From assembly GCA_021200955.1 (NCBI GenBank), contig JAJQFU010000140.1, positions 1 to 56,812 on the forward strand: DNA of 56,812 bases. Reading direction: 5' to 3'. Below are positions 26,943 through 36,500 of the stretch, piece by piece. A model generated the notes under the pieces. It was not told the origin of the DNA. It saw only the letters and a program-made list of their open reading frames with translations, and searched no databases. Made by a program: the position numbers and the translations under genes. The stretch is from Clostridiales bacterium. Its GTDB lineage: Bacteria; Bacillota; Clostridia; Lachnospirales; CAG-274. Positions within the stretch are counted from its first letter, which is position 1. Each line of letters begins with the position of its first letter.

Positions 26943-26993
26943 TTGTTAAAATCTACAAAAGTTCTTGTCTTTCAAAACATAATATGGTATAAT
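26943..26993 (+). promoter_or_regulatory. Promoter and candidate operator of the kdgK-like gene
   Basis: TTGTCT (26965-26970), 17 nt, TATAAT (26988-26993) with an extended TGG. Just upstream TTGTTAAAATCTACAA (26943-26958) has inverted TTGT/ACAA ends. It matches 14 of 16 bases of TTGTTAAAATGCACAA upstream of the PL9 lyase (6167-6182), suggesting shared control. Confidence 0.7.
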
Positions 26994-27039
26994 TATATAA
27001 ATGTTAGGAACACTTTTATAAAGAGGAGGTATATATTTA

Positions 27040-28083
27040 ATGCAGATTAGAGATTTCATTCCCGACGGTGTCGGCAGACGGTTTGACCTTGTTAGCTTCG
27101 GTGAGGTTATGCTCAGGCTTTCAGCCCCCGATAAAGAAAAAATTTCATACGGCGAGGTTTTTGATAAAAACGCAGGCGGTTCTGAGCTTAACGTAGCTTC
27201 AGGCGCAGCTTATTTGGGCGCTAAAACCGCTATTATCACAAAGCTCCCCGATAACAAAATAGGCAGATTTATTCAGTATAACGTTCGTTACGGTGCTGTT
27301 ACCGATAGATATGTTGTTTTCGACAAGTCTCCCGAAAAGCGTTTGGGTGTTTATTATTACGAATCAGGGGCTTACCCCAGAAAGTCATCGGTTGTTTATG
27401 ACAGAGCCAACTCTTCATTTACAAAAATCACCTTTGACGAAATTAACCCCGAGGTTTATTATAAGACACGTCTTTTCCACGTAAGCGGCATAACCCTTGC
27501 CCTTGCTCCCAGTCTCAGAGATACAACTCTTAAAATGATTCAGGAGTTTAAGAAAAACGGTGCAGCTGTTTCCTTCGACTTTAACTACAGAGCTACCCTT
27601 TGGAGCGAGGAAGAAGCAAGAGAAACCATAACCAAGATTTTGCCCTATGTAGACGTTCTCTTTGTTTCCGAAGAAACCTCACGCAGAATGATGCAGAAAA
27701 CAGGTACTCTTGAAGAAATTATGAAGAGCTATTCTGACGAATACGGCTGTAAGATAGTTGCTACCACAAGACGTATTGCTATCAGCCCCACACGTCATAA
27801 CTTCGGCTGTAAGATTTATTTCGACGGCAATTTCTATGAAGAAGACCATTATAAGGAAATCGAGGTTGTTGACCGTATAGGCTCAGGCGATGCTTTTGTA
27901 GGCGGCGCACTTTATGCTATTCTTATGAAGGGCGACATTCAGGCAGCTGTTGAATACGGCGACGCTATGTCCGCTGTTAAAAACACTGTTTACGGTGATA
28001 TGCCCCGTTCTTCACTGGAAGAAATCAACAGCGTAATCAAGAACCATAAGTCAACAGGCCCTCAGTCTGAAATGAACAGATGA
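27040..28083 (+). CDS. PfkB-family sugar kinase, probable 2-keto-3-deoxygluconate kinase
   Basis: Phosphorylates a sugar or sugar acid with ATP. In a pectin degrader the best guess is KDG, giving KDPG. The 347-aa protein has the N-terminal SFGEVMLRLS and NAGGSELNVA substrate-lid motifs typical of KdgK-like PfkB proteins. The C-terminal signature DRIGSGDAFVGGAL includes catalytic D284. AGGAGG lies before the ATG. The assignment to KDG over fructose or ribose rests on the N-terminal pattern and the pectinase context. It is transcribed alone from a strong promoter and followed immediately by a 174-bp palindromic element. Confidence 0.82.
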   Translation: MQIRDFIPDGVGRRFDLVSFGEVMLRLSAPDKEKISYGEVFDKNAGGSELNVASGAAYLGAKTAIITKLPDNKIGRFIQYNVRYGAVTDRYVVFDKSPEKRLGVYYYESGAYPRKSSVVYDRANSSFTKITFDEINPEVYYKTRLFHVSGITLALAPSLRDTTLKMIQEFKKNGAAVSFDFNYRATLWSEEEARETITKILPYVDVLFVSEETSRRMMQKTGTLEEIMKSYSDEYGCKIVATTRRIAISPTRHNFGCKIYFDGNFYEEDHYKEIEVVDRIGSGDAFVGGALYAILMKGDIQAAVEYGDAMSAVKNTVYGDMPRSSLEEINSVIKNHKSTGPQSEMNR

Positions 28084-28256
28084 GGAAATGATGAGAAATT
28101 CAAAATAAAAAATAATTTTAGCGTAAGCGTAGGGAAAATCAAGCGGCAGTTCTAAAAGAAAAGCGACTTTTTCAATTTATTCAGGCTTTTCTTTTAGTTT
28201 AGAGCGCAGTATTTTTCCGCAAAATTATTTTTTATTACATTAAATCATCAATTCCT
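28083..28256. repeat. 174-bp MITE-like imperfect palindrome
   Basis: The ends AGGAAATGATGA (28083) and TCATCAATTCCT (ending 28256) mirror each other. Inside lie AATAAAAAATAATTTT...AAAATTATTTTTTATT arms and a perfect central stem CTAAAAGAAAAGC/GCTTTTCTTTTAG (28152-28164, 28185-28197). The left end touches the stop codon of the kinase gene. There is no ORF inside. Full-length foldback and terminal symmetry suggest a non-autonomous mobile element. Confidence 0.7.
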
Positions 28257-28273
28257 AATACATAATTTTATAT

Positions 28274-28309
28274 TAAAAAAACAGCCTCGGCAATTATGTC
28301 GGGGCTGTT
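28274..28309. terminator. Bidirectional terminator
   Basis: ACAGCCTCG (28281-28289) pairs with CGGGGCTGT (28301-28309) with one wobble. Seven A precede it (T-run for the minus strand) and TCTTAATTTTT follows on the plus strand. It ends the DUF4340 operon and probably the kinase transcript. Confidence 0.88.
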
Positions 28310-28317
28310 CTTAATTT

Positions 28318-29781
28318 TTACTCTTCTTCCTGAGATAAGGTCGCCGCCATATCAAGCATTCTGCTCAAATAGCTTTTACTTACCACAAAGCCTGTGCTTC
28401 CGCCGTTTTTCTCAACAATATAATAGTTTGAGTCATAGTTATAATATCTGTCTGTGCTTTCCGTTCCGTCAAGAAGCTTATAGCTTATAACAAGGGCAGC
28501 TTCGCCCTCTACTGCGGCGTTTTCCTCAATTCTTTCAAAGGTTATGCCTGTTAAAAGCTGATAAAAGTCGGAAATATCAACTCTGTCATATTCTCTTCCG
28601 TTAAGGCTTGCCACTCTGTTGTCAACGCCCTCTTTGTTGACATTATCCTCTCCGAACTCTAAGATATATTCCTCACCGTTTAAAACGCTTATATTTACCG
28701 ATTCCACGTTTCTGCGGTATTGAAGATTTACAAATCTCTCCGTAAACTCATAAATATTATAATTTACAGCAGGCTCAACCCCCGCCTTATAGGTCAGATA
28801 AACCGTATTACTGTCCGGCGTCTTGCAGTAATAATGTTCGTCATCAGCCAAACTGCCTATATCAAGGGAGAAAGTATTTTCCGTATCCTTAAAGGTCAGC
28901 TCATAAACAGGCTGTTCAAGCCCGTACTGAGCCAAATCTTCCGCATTAATTTCCACAATATCCAAAAGCTTAAGATAAGAATAGCCGCTTAAAATAGTTG
29001 TCTCTAAATTATAGGGGTAAACCGTCAAGCCGTTTACGGGGCTTTTAAGCATAAGTGTAGTTAAGTTGTTGCCCTCGGCGGCTGAACTTTCGTTGCTGTC
29101 GGTGTCATAGGTTATAATAAGGCTTTCATCTGTTTCGAAGTTCATAACTGTGGCAAAGGTTATTTCTTCCAAATTCAAAGTTGGCAGTGTCTTATCCATA
29201 AGCTCGTTAAAGCCGTAAAAATACTTTGTAATATTGGTGTTAGAAACTATATACACGCTGTCTGAGCCTGATACATTTACATAAAAACCAAGCTTGTCGG
29301 CGGTCCGGTTTCCCACGGAAAGAAGTATATCCGAGCCGTCATCATAGGCTGCATAAAGCTTAAGACAGGGCTCCGCAAGACCGTATTCTTCAAGACCCTG
29401 ATGCTCCTTAAGTTCGGTGCTTGCATAAAGTGAATAGAAGCCGTCCAAATATGTCTGCATATTGTCGCTTAAGGGGCAGTCCTCATAGCCCTTAATATAC
29501 CAGCTGCCGCCGTCCAAATACACAAGCATTTCCTTGTCGCCTGCGTCAATGCTTTCGCTTACGCCGCAGCCCTCTGGCAGAGAAATTCTCTCAGCCCTGA
29601 CCTGTGAAAGACCTACATTTTCGTCTATGTTAAAAACAAAGCTGAAGCTTTGGCTTTCTTCCGTCTGCTCTTCGACCTCGGCGGTTTCGTCACCTTCTCC
29701 CGAACCCCAAAGAAAATATACCGCCGCAAGAACTATAAGGAGAACCGCCAGCCCCAAAAGTGCAGGGAGCTTTTTCTTCAT
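28318..29781 (-). CDS. DUF4340 protein of a Gld-type ABC export module
   Basis: A 487-aa protein with one N-terminal membrane helix (residues 5-25) and a long extracytoplasmic part made of repeated DUF4340-type units. Recurrent patterns include GLSQVRAERI, YGLAEPCLKLYA, SVGNRTADKLGFYV, then YGLEQPVYELTF and DIGSLADDEHYYC. Such proteins accompany GldG-like and ABC-2 permease genes. Their role is unknown but is thought to be structural or substrate-linked. Its ATG overlaps the stop of the preceding gene by 1 nt. It is the last gene of the four-gene operon. Confidence 0.85.
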   Translation of the reverse strand: MKKKLPALLGLAVLLIVLAAVYFLWGSGEGDETAEVEEQTEESQSFSFVFNIDENVGLSQVRAERISLPEGCGVSESIDAGDKEMLVYLDGGSWYIKGYEDCPLSDNMQTYLDGFYSLYASTELKEHQGLEEYGLAEPCLKLYAAYDDGSDILLSVGNRTADKLGFYVNVSGSDSVYIVSNTNITKYFYGFNELMDKTLPTLNLEEITFATVMNFETDESLIITYDTDSNESSAAEGNNLTTLMLKSPVNGLTVYPYNLETTILSGYSYLKLLDIVEINAEDLAQYGLEQPVYELTFKDTENTFSLDIGSLADDEHYYCKTPDSNTVYLTYKAGVEPAVNYNIYEFTERFVNLQYRRNVESVNISVLNGEEYILEFGEDNVNKEGVDNRVASLNGREYDRVDISDFYQLLTGITFERIEENAAVEGEAALVISYKLLDGTESTDRYYNYDSNYYIVEKNGGSTGFVVSKSYLSRMLDMAATLSQEEE

Positions 29782-31202
29782 TATTTATTCCTCCTTGAAA
29801 GCCAAACCACAAAGCCGTAGCCTATTATAAACAGGGGCAGAATGATTACGCAGATATATTTAATTCTTTCGTACTGAGCATAGTCTGTATAGAATGTGTC
29901 GTTATCCAATGATTTTGAACGAATGCTTACGCTTTCGTAGTCTGTTTTGTCGTTAAGCCACTTTATGCAGCCCTCTATAAAGTCTGAGTTTCCTCCGCTG
30001 ACAAGGGCGTCTGCCTGAGCGAAAAGAAGATAATAATAGCCTGAGCAAACCACAAGCTTTGTTATGTGCTGTGTGTCGGTATATGTGCTGTCGGTAACTG
30101 CTACCGCCACATCAAAGGGCCCCGGGGCGTCTCCTTCCTGCATTGTTACTGTTTCGTCATCGGTGTTTTTGCCGAAGGCAGAAGCAGAGGTTGAAAGAAG
30201 AGGCTCAACGGTGGTTGCCACTCTTTTATCAGCTGTTTGGGTTATTCCGTAAGCCGTTGTGAAGAGAACCCTTATTTGAGAAAGTCCGTCAGTTGCGTCA
30301 TGAATAGCTATGTCCGGCAAAATAGCCGTAGGATAGTTTTGATACTGATAGTTTGCGTCCGCTTCGAAAATAATGGGGTTATTCAAAGACAAGCCGTAGT
30401 CAGCCAAAATGCTGTCTAAATTTTCGAAGGTATTATACTGATAGTCCACCATAAAAATGGCTCTGCCGTCAGCAGCCAAATATTTTTTAACCTTTTCCGC
30501 TTCGTCGGCAGTATAGTCATTCTGAGGCGTTGTCAGCATTAATATGGCACAATCATCGGGAATTTCCCCGTCAAAAAGGTTCAGCTCTCTGACCTCAATG
30601 TTGGCTGTTTCAAGCTTGTCAGCCAGGTCTGAGCCTAAGTCGGAAAGGGTCATTTCGTTGTGACCTGTTACGGCATAAATTACAGGCAGACTGTCCGCTG
30701 TTACATACTGGATTGCCCCTGTAATTTTGGCTTCCGCCGTTACCTCGTTTTTGCTTTCGCCTGTGAGATAGTCCGTTCCCGTATTGTACAAATCACTGAC
30801 GGGAACAACCTTATATCTGTCTCCGCTTTCAACGATAAGACTGCCTGTGGAAACACTTCCGCCGTCAGTATATTTTTCAACAAACTGGGGGTAGAGAACA
30901 GGGTCTTTTGTTTCTGTTTTAACCTTTCCCGAAGCGTTATCATACTGATCCAAAATCTGTGTTATAACAGAGTCCTCCTGACCTGTCTGATAAAGGGCGT
31001 AGATAGTTACGTCCTGTTCAAGACTGTCGAGAACGCTTTTTGTTTCGTCCGTAATGGCAAAAACAGCATTGGGGGTCAAGTCCTTCTTATAATTAATCTT
31101 CCCCGCAATAAGGTTTACAACCACAGCTATGGCAATAACCACCAAAGCCGAAAGGGTTGAATATGTTCCGTATCTAAATCTTTTATCACTGAATATTTTC
31201 AT
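29781..31202 (-). CDS. GldG-like ABC transporter auxiliary protein
   Basis: A 473-aa membrane protein with a helix at residues 14-34 and a C-terminal helix near 447-467. Between them lies a long extracytoplasmic domain of the ABC-type uncharacterised (GldG/DUF4350-like) kind: DVTIYALYQ, VIYAVTGHNEMTLSDLG, DCAILMLTTPQNDYT, then GRAIFMVDYQY. In gliding Bacteroidetes GldG works with GldA and GldF. In Firmicutes similar sets occur without gliding. It lies 15 nt after the permease gene and overlaps the DUF4340 gene. Confidence 0.87.
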   Translation of the reverse strand: MKIFSDKRFRYGTYSTLSALVVIAIAVVVNLIAGKINYKKDLTPNAVFAITDETKSVLDSLEQDVTIYALYQTGQEDSVITQILDQYDNASGKVKTETKDPVLYPQFVEKYTDGGSVSTGSLIVESGDRYKVVPVSDLYNTGTDYLTGESKNEVTAEAKITGAIQYVTADSLPVIYAVTGHNEMTLSDLGSDLADKLETANIEVRELNLFDGEIPDDCAILMLTTPQNDYTADEAEKVKKYLAADGRAIFMVDYQYNTFENLDSILADYGLSLNNPIIFEADANYQYQNYPTAILPDIAIHDATDGLSQIRVLFTTAYGITQTADKRVATTVEPLLSTSASAFGKNTDDETVTMQEGDAPGPFDVAVAVTDSTYTDTQHITKLVVCSGYYYLLFAQADALVSGGNSDFIEGCIKWLNDKTDYESVSIRSKSLDNDTFYTDYAQYERIKYICVIILPLFIIGYGFVVWLSRRNK

Positions 31203-31217
31203 AGTCCCTTTTCCTCC

Positions 31218-32081
31218 TTAAGCCCATCTGCGCTTTTCAACTCTGTTTACCGTAAGATAGATAAACACAAAGGCAAAGCTTAAATAATATACAGTGTCCG
31301 CAAGTGAAAAAACGCCTGAATAGAAGTTTTCAAAGCGTTCAATCATTGAAAACCAGCCGAAAAATTTAGAAATAAGACCGTCAAAAAGTGAAGGGTCTAT
31401 TCTGTAAACAACAAACACCCCGAACCCCAAAATAATTGCAAAGACAAGGCTTGCCCAAAGGTTTTTAACCGAGGAATAGAGAACAGCCGCCGCCAAAATA
31501 ACAAGCAGAAAGGCGAAAACAAGTGATGAAGCCGCCGTAATGGGCATTTCAGCCGTAAAGCTGTCTATCATAAACAAAACGAAAAGAGCCGCAAAGGTAG
31601 CCGCAGCAGCCACAATCTGATTATCCGTCAATGACGAAATATAAATGCCCACTGCAATAAGAGCAAGCCCCAAAAGCACATAACCGAACATTACATTAAC
31701 TGTTTCAGCTATGGCAATTGTTCCGAAACGGCTTAAAATAAAGGGGAAAATCGCCGTAATAATTACGCCGAAAATAAACAAAACCCCTGCCGCAAGGAAC
31801 TTGCCCAAAACTATGCCCCAAACCCCAACAGGTGAGGTCAAAAGAAGCTGATCGGTTTTCTGCCTTGCTTCTTCAGCAAAAAGTCTCATTGTAAGAATGG
31901 GTATAAGTATCCAAAACAGCATAAGAGAGCCGGCAAGAGTGCTTGCGTAGTTTAAGTCTCCGGTAGACATATTGTTAATAAGGAAATATATTCCCGTTAT
32001 GGCAACAAAAAAACCCAGAAATACATAGCCTGTTAAGGTATTGAAATATGTTCTTATTTCTTTTTTAAAAACAGCCGTCAT
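31218..32081 (-). CDS. ABC-2 type permease (GldF-like)
   Basis: A 287-aa integral membrane protein with about six helices. It begins MTAVFKKEIRTYFNTLTGY, a typical start for ABC-2 permeases, and contains RLFAEEARQKTDQLLLTSP, the conserved cytoplasmic coupling segment of the GldF/NosY group. The ATG overlaps the stop of the ATPase gene (ATGA). It forms the channel of the exporter with the 32078 ATPase; the substrate is unknown. Confidence 0.9.
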   Translation of the reverse strand: MTAVFKKEIRTYFNTLTGYVFLGFFVAITGIYFLINNMSTGDLNYASTLAGSLMLFWILIPILTMRLFAEEARQKTDQLLLTSPVGVWGIVLGKFLAAGVLFIFGVIITAIFPFILSRFGTIAIAETVNVMFGYVLLGLALIAVGIYISSLTDNQIVAAAATFAALFVLFMIDSFTAEMPITAASSLVFAFLLVILAAAVLYSSVKNLWASLVFAIILGFGVFVVYRIDPSLFDGLISKFFGWFSMIERFENFYSGVFSLADTVYYLSFAFVFIYLTVNRVEKRRWA

Positions 32082-33208
32082 TCCAAATCGCCCTCCGTTT
32101 CTTCCTCTTCTTCAGCGTTTTCGGCTTCTGCAGCTTCAGCCGTTATTATTTCGGCACTGTCTGCAATATAGTCAAAGCCTTCTTCAGGGGCTTCCGCTTC
32201 TTCTGTCTCAGTCTCGGCTTCAGCCTGAGCCTGATTCTCTGCGGAAATAGCCTGTCTTTCCTTTTCAAGAGCCGCTTCTTCGTCGCTTCCGCTGACTGCA
32301 CGCATAAATACTTCTTCAAGGCTCAAGTCGTCGTTCTTCATTTCCAAAACTACAAGTCCCTTTTCGGCACAGGTCTTGAAAACGGCTTCTCTTATATCGG
32401 CGCCTTCCGCTCCGCTGAGCTTGACCTCTAAATTTTCTCCCTTATCCGAAATTTCAAGGCTTTCGATTAATTCAAGGTCTGAGAAAGCATTTTCAACAGC
32501 CTCTTTTTCGCCCTTAATCTCTAAGGAAAGCTTGCTGCCCACAGCTGCGCCTGAAAGACCGTCACTGTCTCCGTTGGCGACGATTTTGCCCTTATTTATA
32601 ATAATAACTCTGCTGCATACGGCACTGACCTCCTGCAAAATATGAGAGCTTAAAATAACTGTGTGCTTCTCGCCCAAGGTCTTAATTACATCTCTCATTT
32701 CCAAAACCTGTCTGGGGTCAAGACCTACGGTAGGCTCGTCTAAAATAAGTGTTCCCGGTCTGCCTACAAGAGCCTGGGCAAGCCCCACCCTTTGGCGGTA
32801 GCCCTTTGAAAGGTTTTTGATGAGCCTGTCCTTAACCTCAACAAGCCTGACATTCTCCAAAATCTCCCGGAGCATTTCCTTTCTTTCGCTTTTTTTCACC
32901 TTTTTAAGGTCGCAGACAAAGTCAAGATATTCGCTGACTGTCATATCGGGATATACCGGCGGGATTTCCGGCAGATAGCCTATGCGTTTTTTTGCCTTTT
33001 CGGGCTCCTCCAAAATATCATAGCCGTCAATAGTGACGCTGCCCTCTGTTGAAGAAATAAAGCCCGTCATCATATTCATAGTGGTGGATTTTCCTGCGCC
33101 GTTAGGCCCCAAAAAGCCCACAATTTCGCCGTCCTCAACTGTAAAACTTATGTTGTCGACAGCGGTAATCTTCCCAAATCTCTTAGTCAGATTTTTTATT
33201 TCAATCAA
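32078..33208 (-). CDS. ABC transporter ATPase (GldA-like) with acidic C-terminal tail
   Basis: A 376-aa cytoplasmic ATPase energising the GldF/GldG-like module. Walker A GPNGAGKSTT is near residue 35, the signature LSKGYRQR near 133, Walker B LILDEPTVGLD near 152, and the H-loop SSHIL follows. The first 310 residues match ordinary GldA/NatA-type ATPases. The last 65 or so are an unusual Ala/Glu-rich, low-complexity acidic tail ending in a run of Glu residues. It starts the operon, preceded by a promoter at 33303-33330 and a hairpin leader. Confidence 0.92.
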   Translation of the reverse strand: MIEIKNLTKRFGKITAVDNISFTVEDGEIVGFLGPNGAGKSTTMNMMTGFISSTEGSVTIDGYDILEEPEKAKKRIGYLPEIPPVYPDMTVSEYLDFVCDLKKVKKSERKEMLREILENVRLVEVKDRLIKNLSKGYRQRVGLAQALVGRPGTLILDEPTVGLDPRQVLEMRDVIKTLGEKHTVILSSHILQEVSAVCSRVIIINKGKIVANGDSDGLSGAAVGSKLSLEIKGEKEAVENAFSDLELIESLEISDKGENLEVKLSGAEGADIREAVFKTCAEKGLVVLEMKNDDLSLEEVFMRAVSGSDEEAALEKERQAISAENQAQAEAETETEEAEAPEEGFDYIADSAEIITAEAAEAENAEEEEETEGDLE

Positions 33209-33230
33209 AGCTATTCACTCCTTAGCATAA

Positions 33231-33274
33231 GGAAACGCTGATTAATCAGCTTCTGAAAATAAATCATCGTTTCC
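33231..33274 (-). other. Hairpin in the leader of the ABC operon
   Basis: GGAAACG (33231-33237) pairs with CGTTTCC (33268-33274), enclosing the perfect palindrome GCTGATTAATCAGC (33237-33250). It lies between the promoter and the ATPase start on the minus strand. No T-run follows, so it is not a terminator. It could be an mRNA-stabilising or regulator-binding element. Confidence 0.6.
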
Positions 33275-33302
33275 GTAAATTTTTCTGAAAACACTATTTT
33301 AT

Positions 33303-33330
33303 ATTATACCACTTAACTGCCATATTTCAA
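33303..33330 (-). promoter_or_regulatory. Promoter of the ABC export operon
   Basis: On the minus strand TTGAAA (33325-33330), 16 nt, TATAAT (33303-33308) with extended TGG ahead of the -10 box. Confidence 0.8.
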
Positions 33331-33445
33331 GTATAATTAAATAAAAAGCACATTGATTTAATTTAATTTAGCGGCAAATCTGTGACATTAAATAATGAAT
33401 ATCTGAGGATATGCTGCAAAATAAGATTGAAATGTAAAAATAATA

Positions 33446-33476
33446 TTGACTGTGACACAATGTCATAGTTTATTAT
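33446..33476 (+). promoter_or_regulatory. Promoter with overlapping palindromic operator, esterase gene 33569
   Basis: TTGACT (33446-33451) with TTTATT or TATTAT downstream (17 or 19 nt) forms a core promoter. The spacer holds CTGTGACACAATGTCATAG (33450-33468), whose TGACA-CAA-TGTCA core is a perfect inverted repeat. A half-site, CTGTGACA, occurs again at 33380-33387. Binding here would block RNA polymerase, so a repressor site is likely. This differs from the motif upstream of the two pectate lyases. Confidence 0.55.
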
Positions 33477-33568
33477 TAATATACAGCAGTTGGTTAAAAC
33501 GCCTAATGCCGAAGGCTTTTTAAAGAATTGCAAAATTTATAATTTTATTAAGGAGGGATATTAAATTT

Positions 33569-36500
33569 ATGACAAAATTTAAAAAAGACGGATTTAAAAG
33601 AATTGTTTCTTTGATTTTATCTGTTTTAATGGTTCTGTCGGCTGTGCAGGCGACTGTATTCGCCGAAACAACAGAAACCCACGGCTACTGGACAATCACC
33701 AACGCCGATGACAGCTCAAGCGGAACGGCGGTTATGTATGCAGACGGGGTTGCCTTTACATACCACAGCGCCACCACACACATTATTCCCAACGGTTCAA
33801 CGGGAAATTATTATGGTATAAGATCCAACAACTGCAACGGCGGTGTATCATCCGGCGGCATTGTTACAACAGAGGGCAAATCCTATACCGATTACACACC
33901 TGCTGCTGACGGCACGCTTACTGTGCGTGTGGCAAACGCTTCTACCAAAACAGGCTATGTCAGCAGAACCTCTCTTTCTGACGGAACAAGCGAAGCTTTA
34001 GGCAGCTTTGTCCCCGGAGGAACAGATGACTATGACACAGACTCTATGGTAGTTACACAAGGCTCATACACCACCTTGGAAATTGAAGCTGAAACAGGCT
34101 ATACTTATTATATAACCGTTTCCGGCTCAAAAATGACAAGCTACGGCGGCGAATTTGTTCCCTATACAACTCTCAGCGGAACAATTAACGATAGCTTCGG
34201 CTTAGGTGAATACGGCTTAAAATTCACAAACAAAACTACGGGTAGTGTAACCTATGCGGACGTAGAAGGCACGTCATATTCAGTAGTTTTGAAGCCCGGT
34301 TATGACTATTCGGCAGGTCTTTCGGGCAGCAATGCAACAGCTTACGCTATAAGCAGCGATTCAAGAACTGTTTCCGTTACGGCAACGGACACCCACACAC
34401 AGACAGCCGACCTCACTATAGAGGAAAGCGTTTCCTATTTTGCAGAAGGCAGTCTTACGGGCTTTTCAGAGGGCTATGACTTATCAGACCTTGTTCTTAC
34501 ATTTACTCCAAGCGATTTAACAAGCTTTGAAGCTGTTAAAGCAACTATTGACACAACTGCTTTAACATATTCGGCTCAGCTTTGCGCAAATGAAACCTAT
34601 ACTCTTTCTATGGACGGCGCCTATGACTATGAGCTCAGCACATCTTACAGCTCTTATAGTGAGAACGCCGATAATATAGAAATGGATATAGCCTTCACCG
34701 CCGCAGCTAAATACGCAGTAAGCGGCGGCTTTATAGGGCTTACACAGGTCAGAGGAGAATATGAAGATCTTTCCGTTACTCCTACGGCAGTTACATTTAA
34801 AAATGTAGATGACGGCTATACCTACAGCGGAACAGCCGCAGACGCAGCCTACAGCGTTTCATTAAGAGACGGCTCTTACCTTGCTTCGATTACCGCTGAG
34901 GGCTATTCCACCACAACCCACGTTGTTGTAAACGGAGCGGCAGTAGAAAAAGACCTTCTCTTAAAGGACGAAACCGCAAAGTCAGTTGATTATAGCGAAA
35001 CACTTTATGTAGGCAGCAGCAGAGACTACAAAACCATCAGCGCAGCTGTTGAATCAGTTTCCAACATGACAAGAGAAAACAGCGAGCGTGTTACAATTGA
35101 AATCGACCCCGGCACATACCGTGAACAGGTTTATATTGCAACTCCCAATATTACCCTTAAGGGTACAGGCTCATCAAGAGATGAAACAAAAATTACATGG
35201 TATTACGGCATAGGCTATAATTATTACAGCTGTTCAAACGGCTATTACAGCCCTTATGCAGACTATGACAAGTTTGAAAAGAGCGAGCCTGCAAGGTGGG
35301 GTACTGCCGTAATTACACAAAGTGCCGCAACAGGCTTTAAAGCCGAAAACATCACATTCGAAAACTCCTTTAACAAATATATGACAGACGAGGAGATTTC
35401 AGACGGCGTTGAAGTAAGCGGTTCATCAGGTATAACAGTTGTCAGAAAAGAAACCACAAACGTAGACGACAGAGCCTCTACCGAAAGAGCGGCGGCTTAT
35501 GTAAACTACGCAGATCAGGTTGAATTTTATAACTGTGCTTTCATAGGCAGCCAGGACACACTTTACACCTGCAACCAAGCCTATGACTCATATTACAGAA
35601 GCTGTTATATAGAAGGTCAGACAGACTTTATCTACGGCGACGGCAATGTTATTTTCGACGGCTGTGAAATTAATTTCTGCGGCTATGACGGAACTGAAGC
35701 CAGCGGATATATTACAGCCCAGTCTGCAAGCACAACCTCAAACACAGAATACGGCTATATTTTCAAGAGCTGCTATGTTTCATACAACAGCGAAAGAGAC
35801 ACAACAGCCGGAACATACGGCAGACTTTGGGGCGACAGTGCAAGGGTTACATTTATAAATACTCAGCTTCAAGAAGCCGATATGATTACAGACATAGGCT
35901 GGACAACTATGGGAAACAATAACCCCGACACATCAGAAACAGCCTGTCTTACAGAATATAACACAACCCACAACGGCGAAGCCATTGACACAAGCGGAAG
36001 AGCAGCTAAGGCTAATGTTCTTACAGAAATTGACCTTTCAGCTTATTCCGTTGAAAACGTGTTTACAGCCAACGGCTGGACACCTTCTTACTACGTGACT
36101 GACACAACAGACACAGCCCCGGCTTTCTCAACAGCTCCCAATCTTTCGTCAAACGGCGACTTAAACAAGCCCAACCCCGGCGAAACAGTTACCGTAAATT
36201 ATGAAATAGACCAAAACGGCGACGCTTCCAGAATTTCTTGGTACGGCGTTTCATATGACGGAGATGACATTACATCAGAATCACTTGATACACTTTTAAA
36301 CAGTGCCGCACTTCTCTATACATCATCGGCAGTAAGCACAAACAAGTATCAAATTTCTATGGACTGCGCAGGGCTTTATCTCTTGGTTGTTGTTACACCT
36401 ATAACAAACTACGGCTTAGAGGGCGACCCGGGCTATGTTCTTGTATATGAAAATGCAGTAAGCGACACATGGTCAGACCCGGATAACCCGGACAGTATTG

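Noticed and set aside
33446..33468. CRP/FNR-type site before the esterase gene
   Set aside because: The palindrome has an odd centre (TGACA-CAA-TGTCA), so the half-site spacing does not fit TGTGA-N6-TCACA or the FNR pattern.
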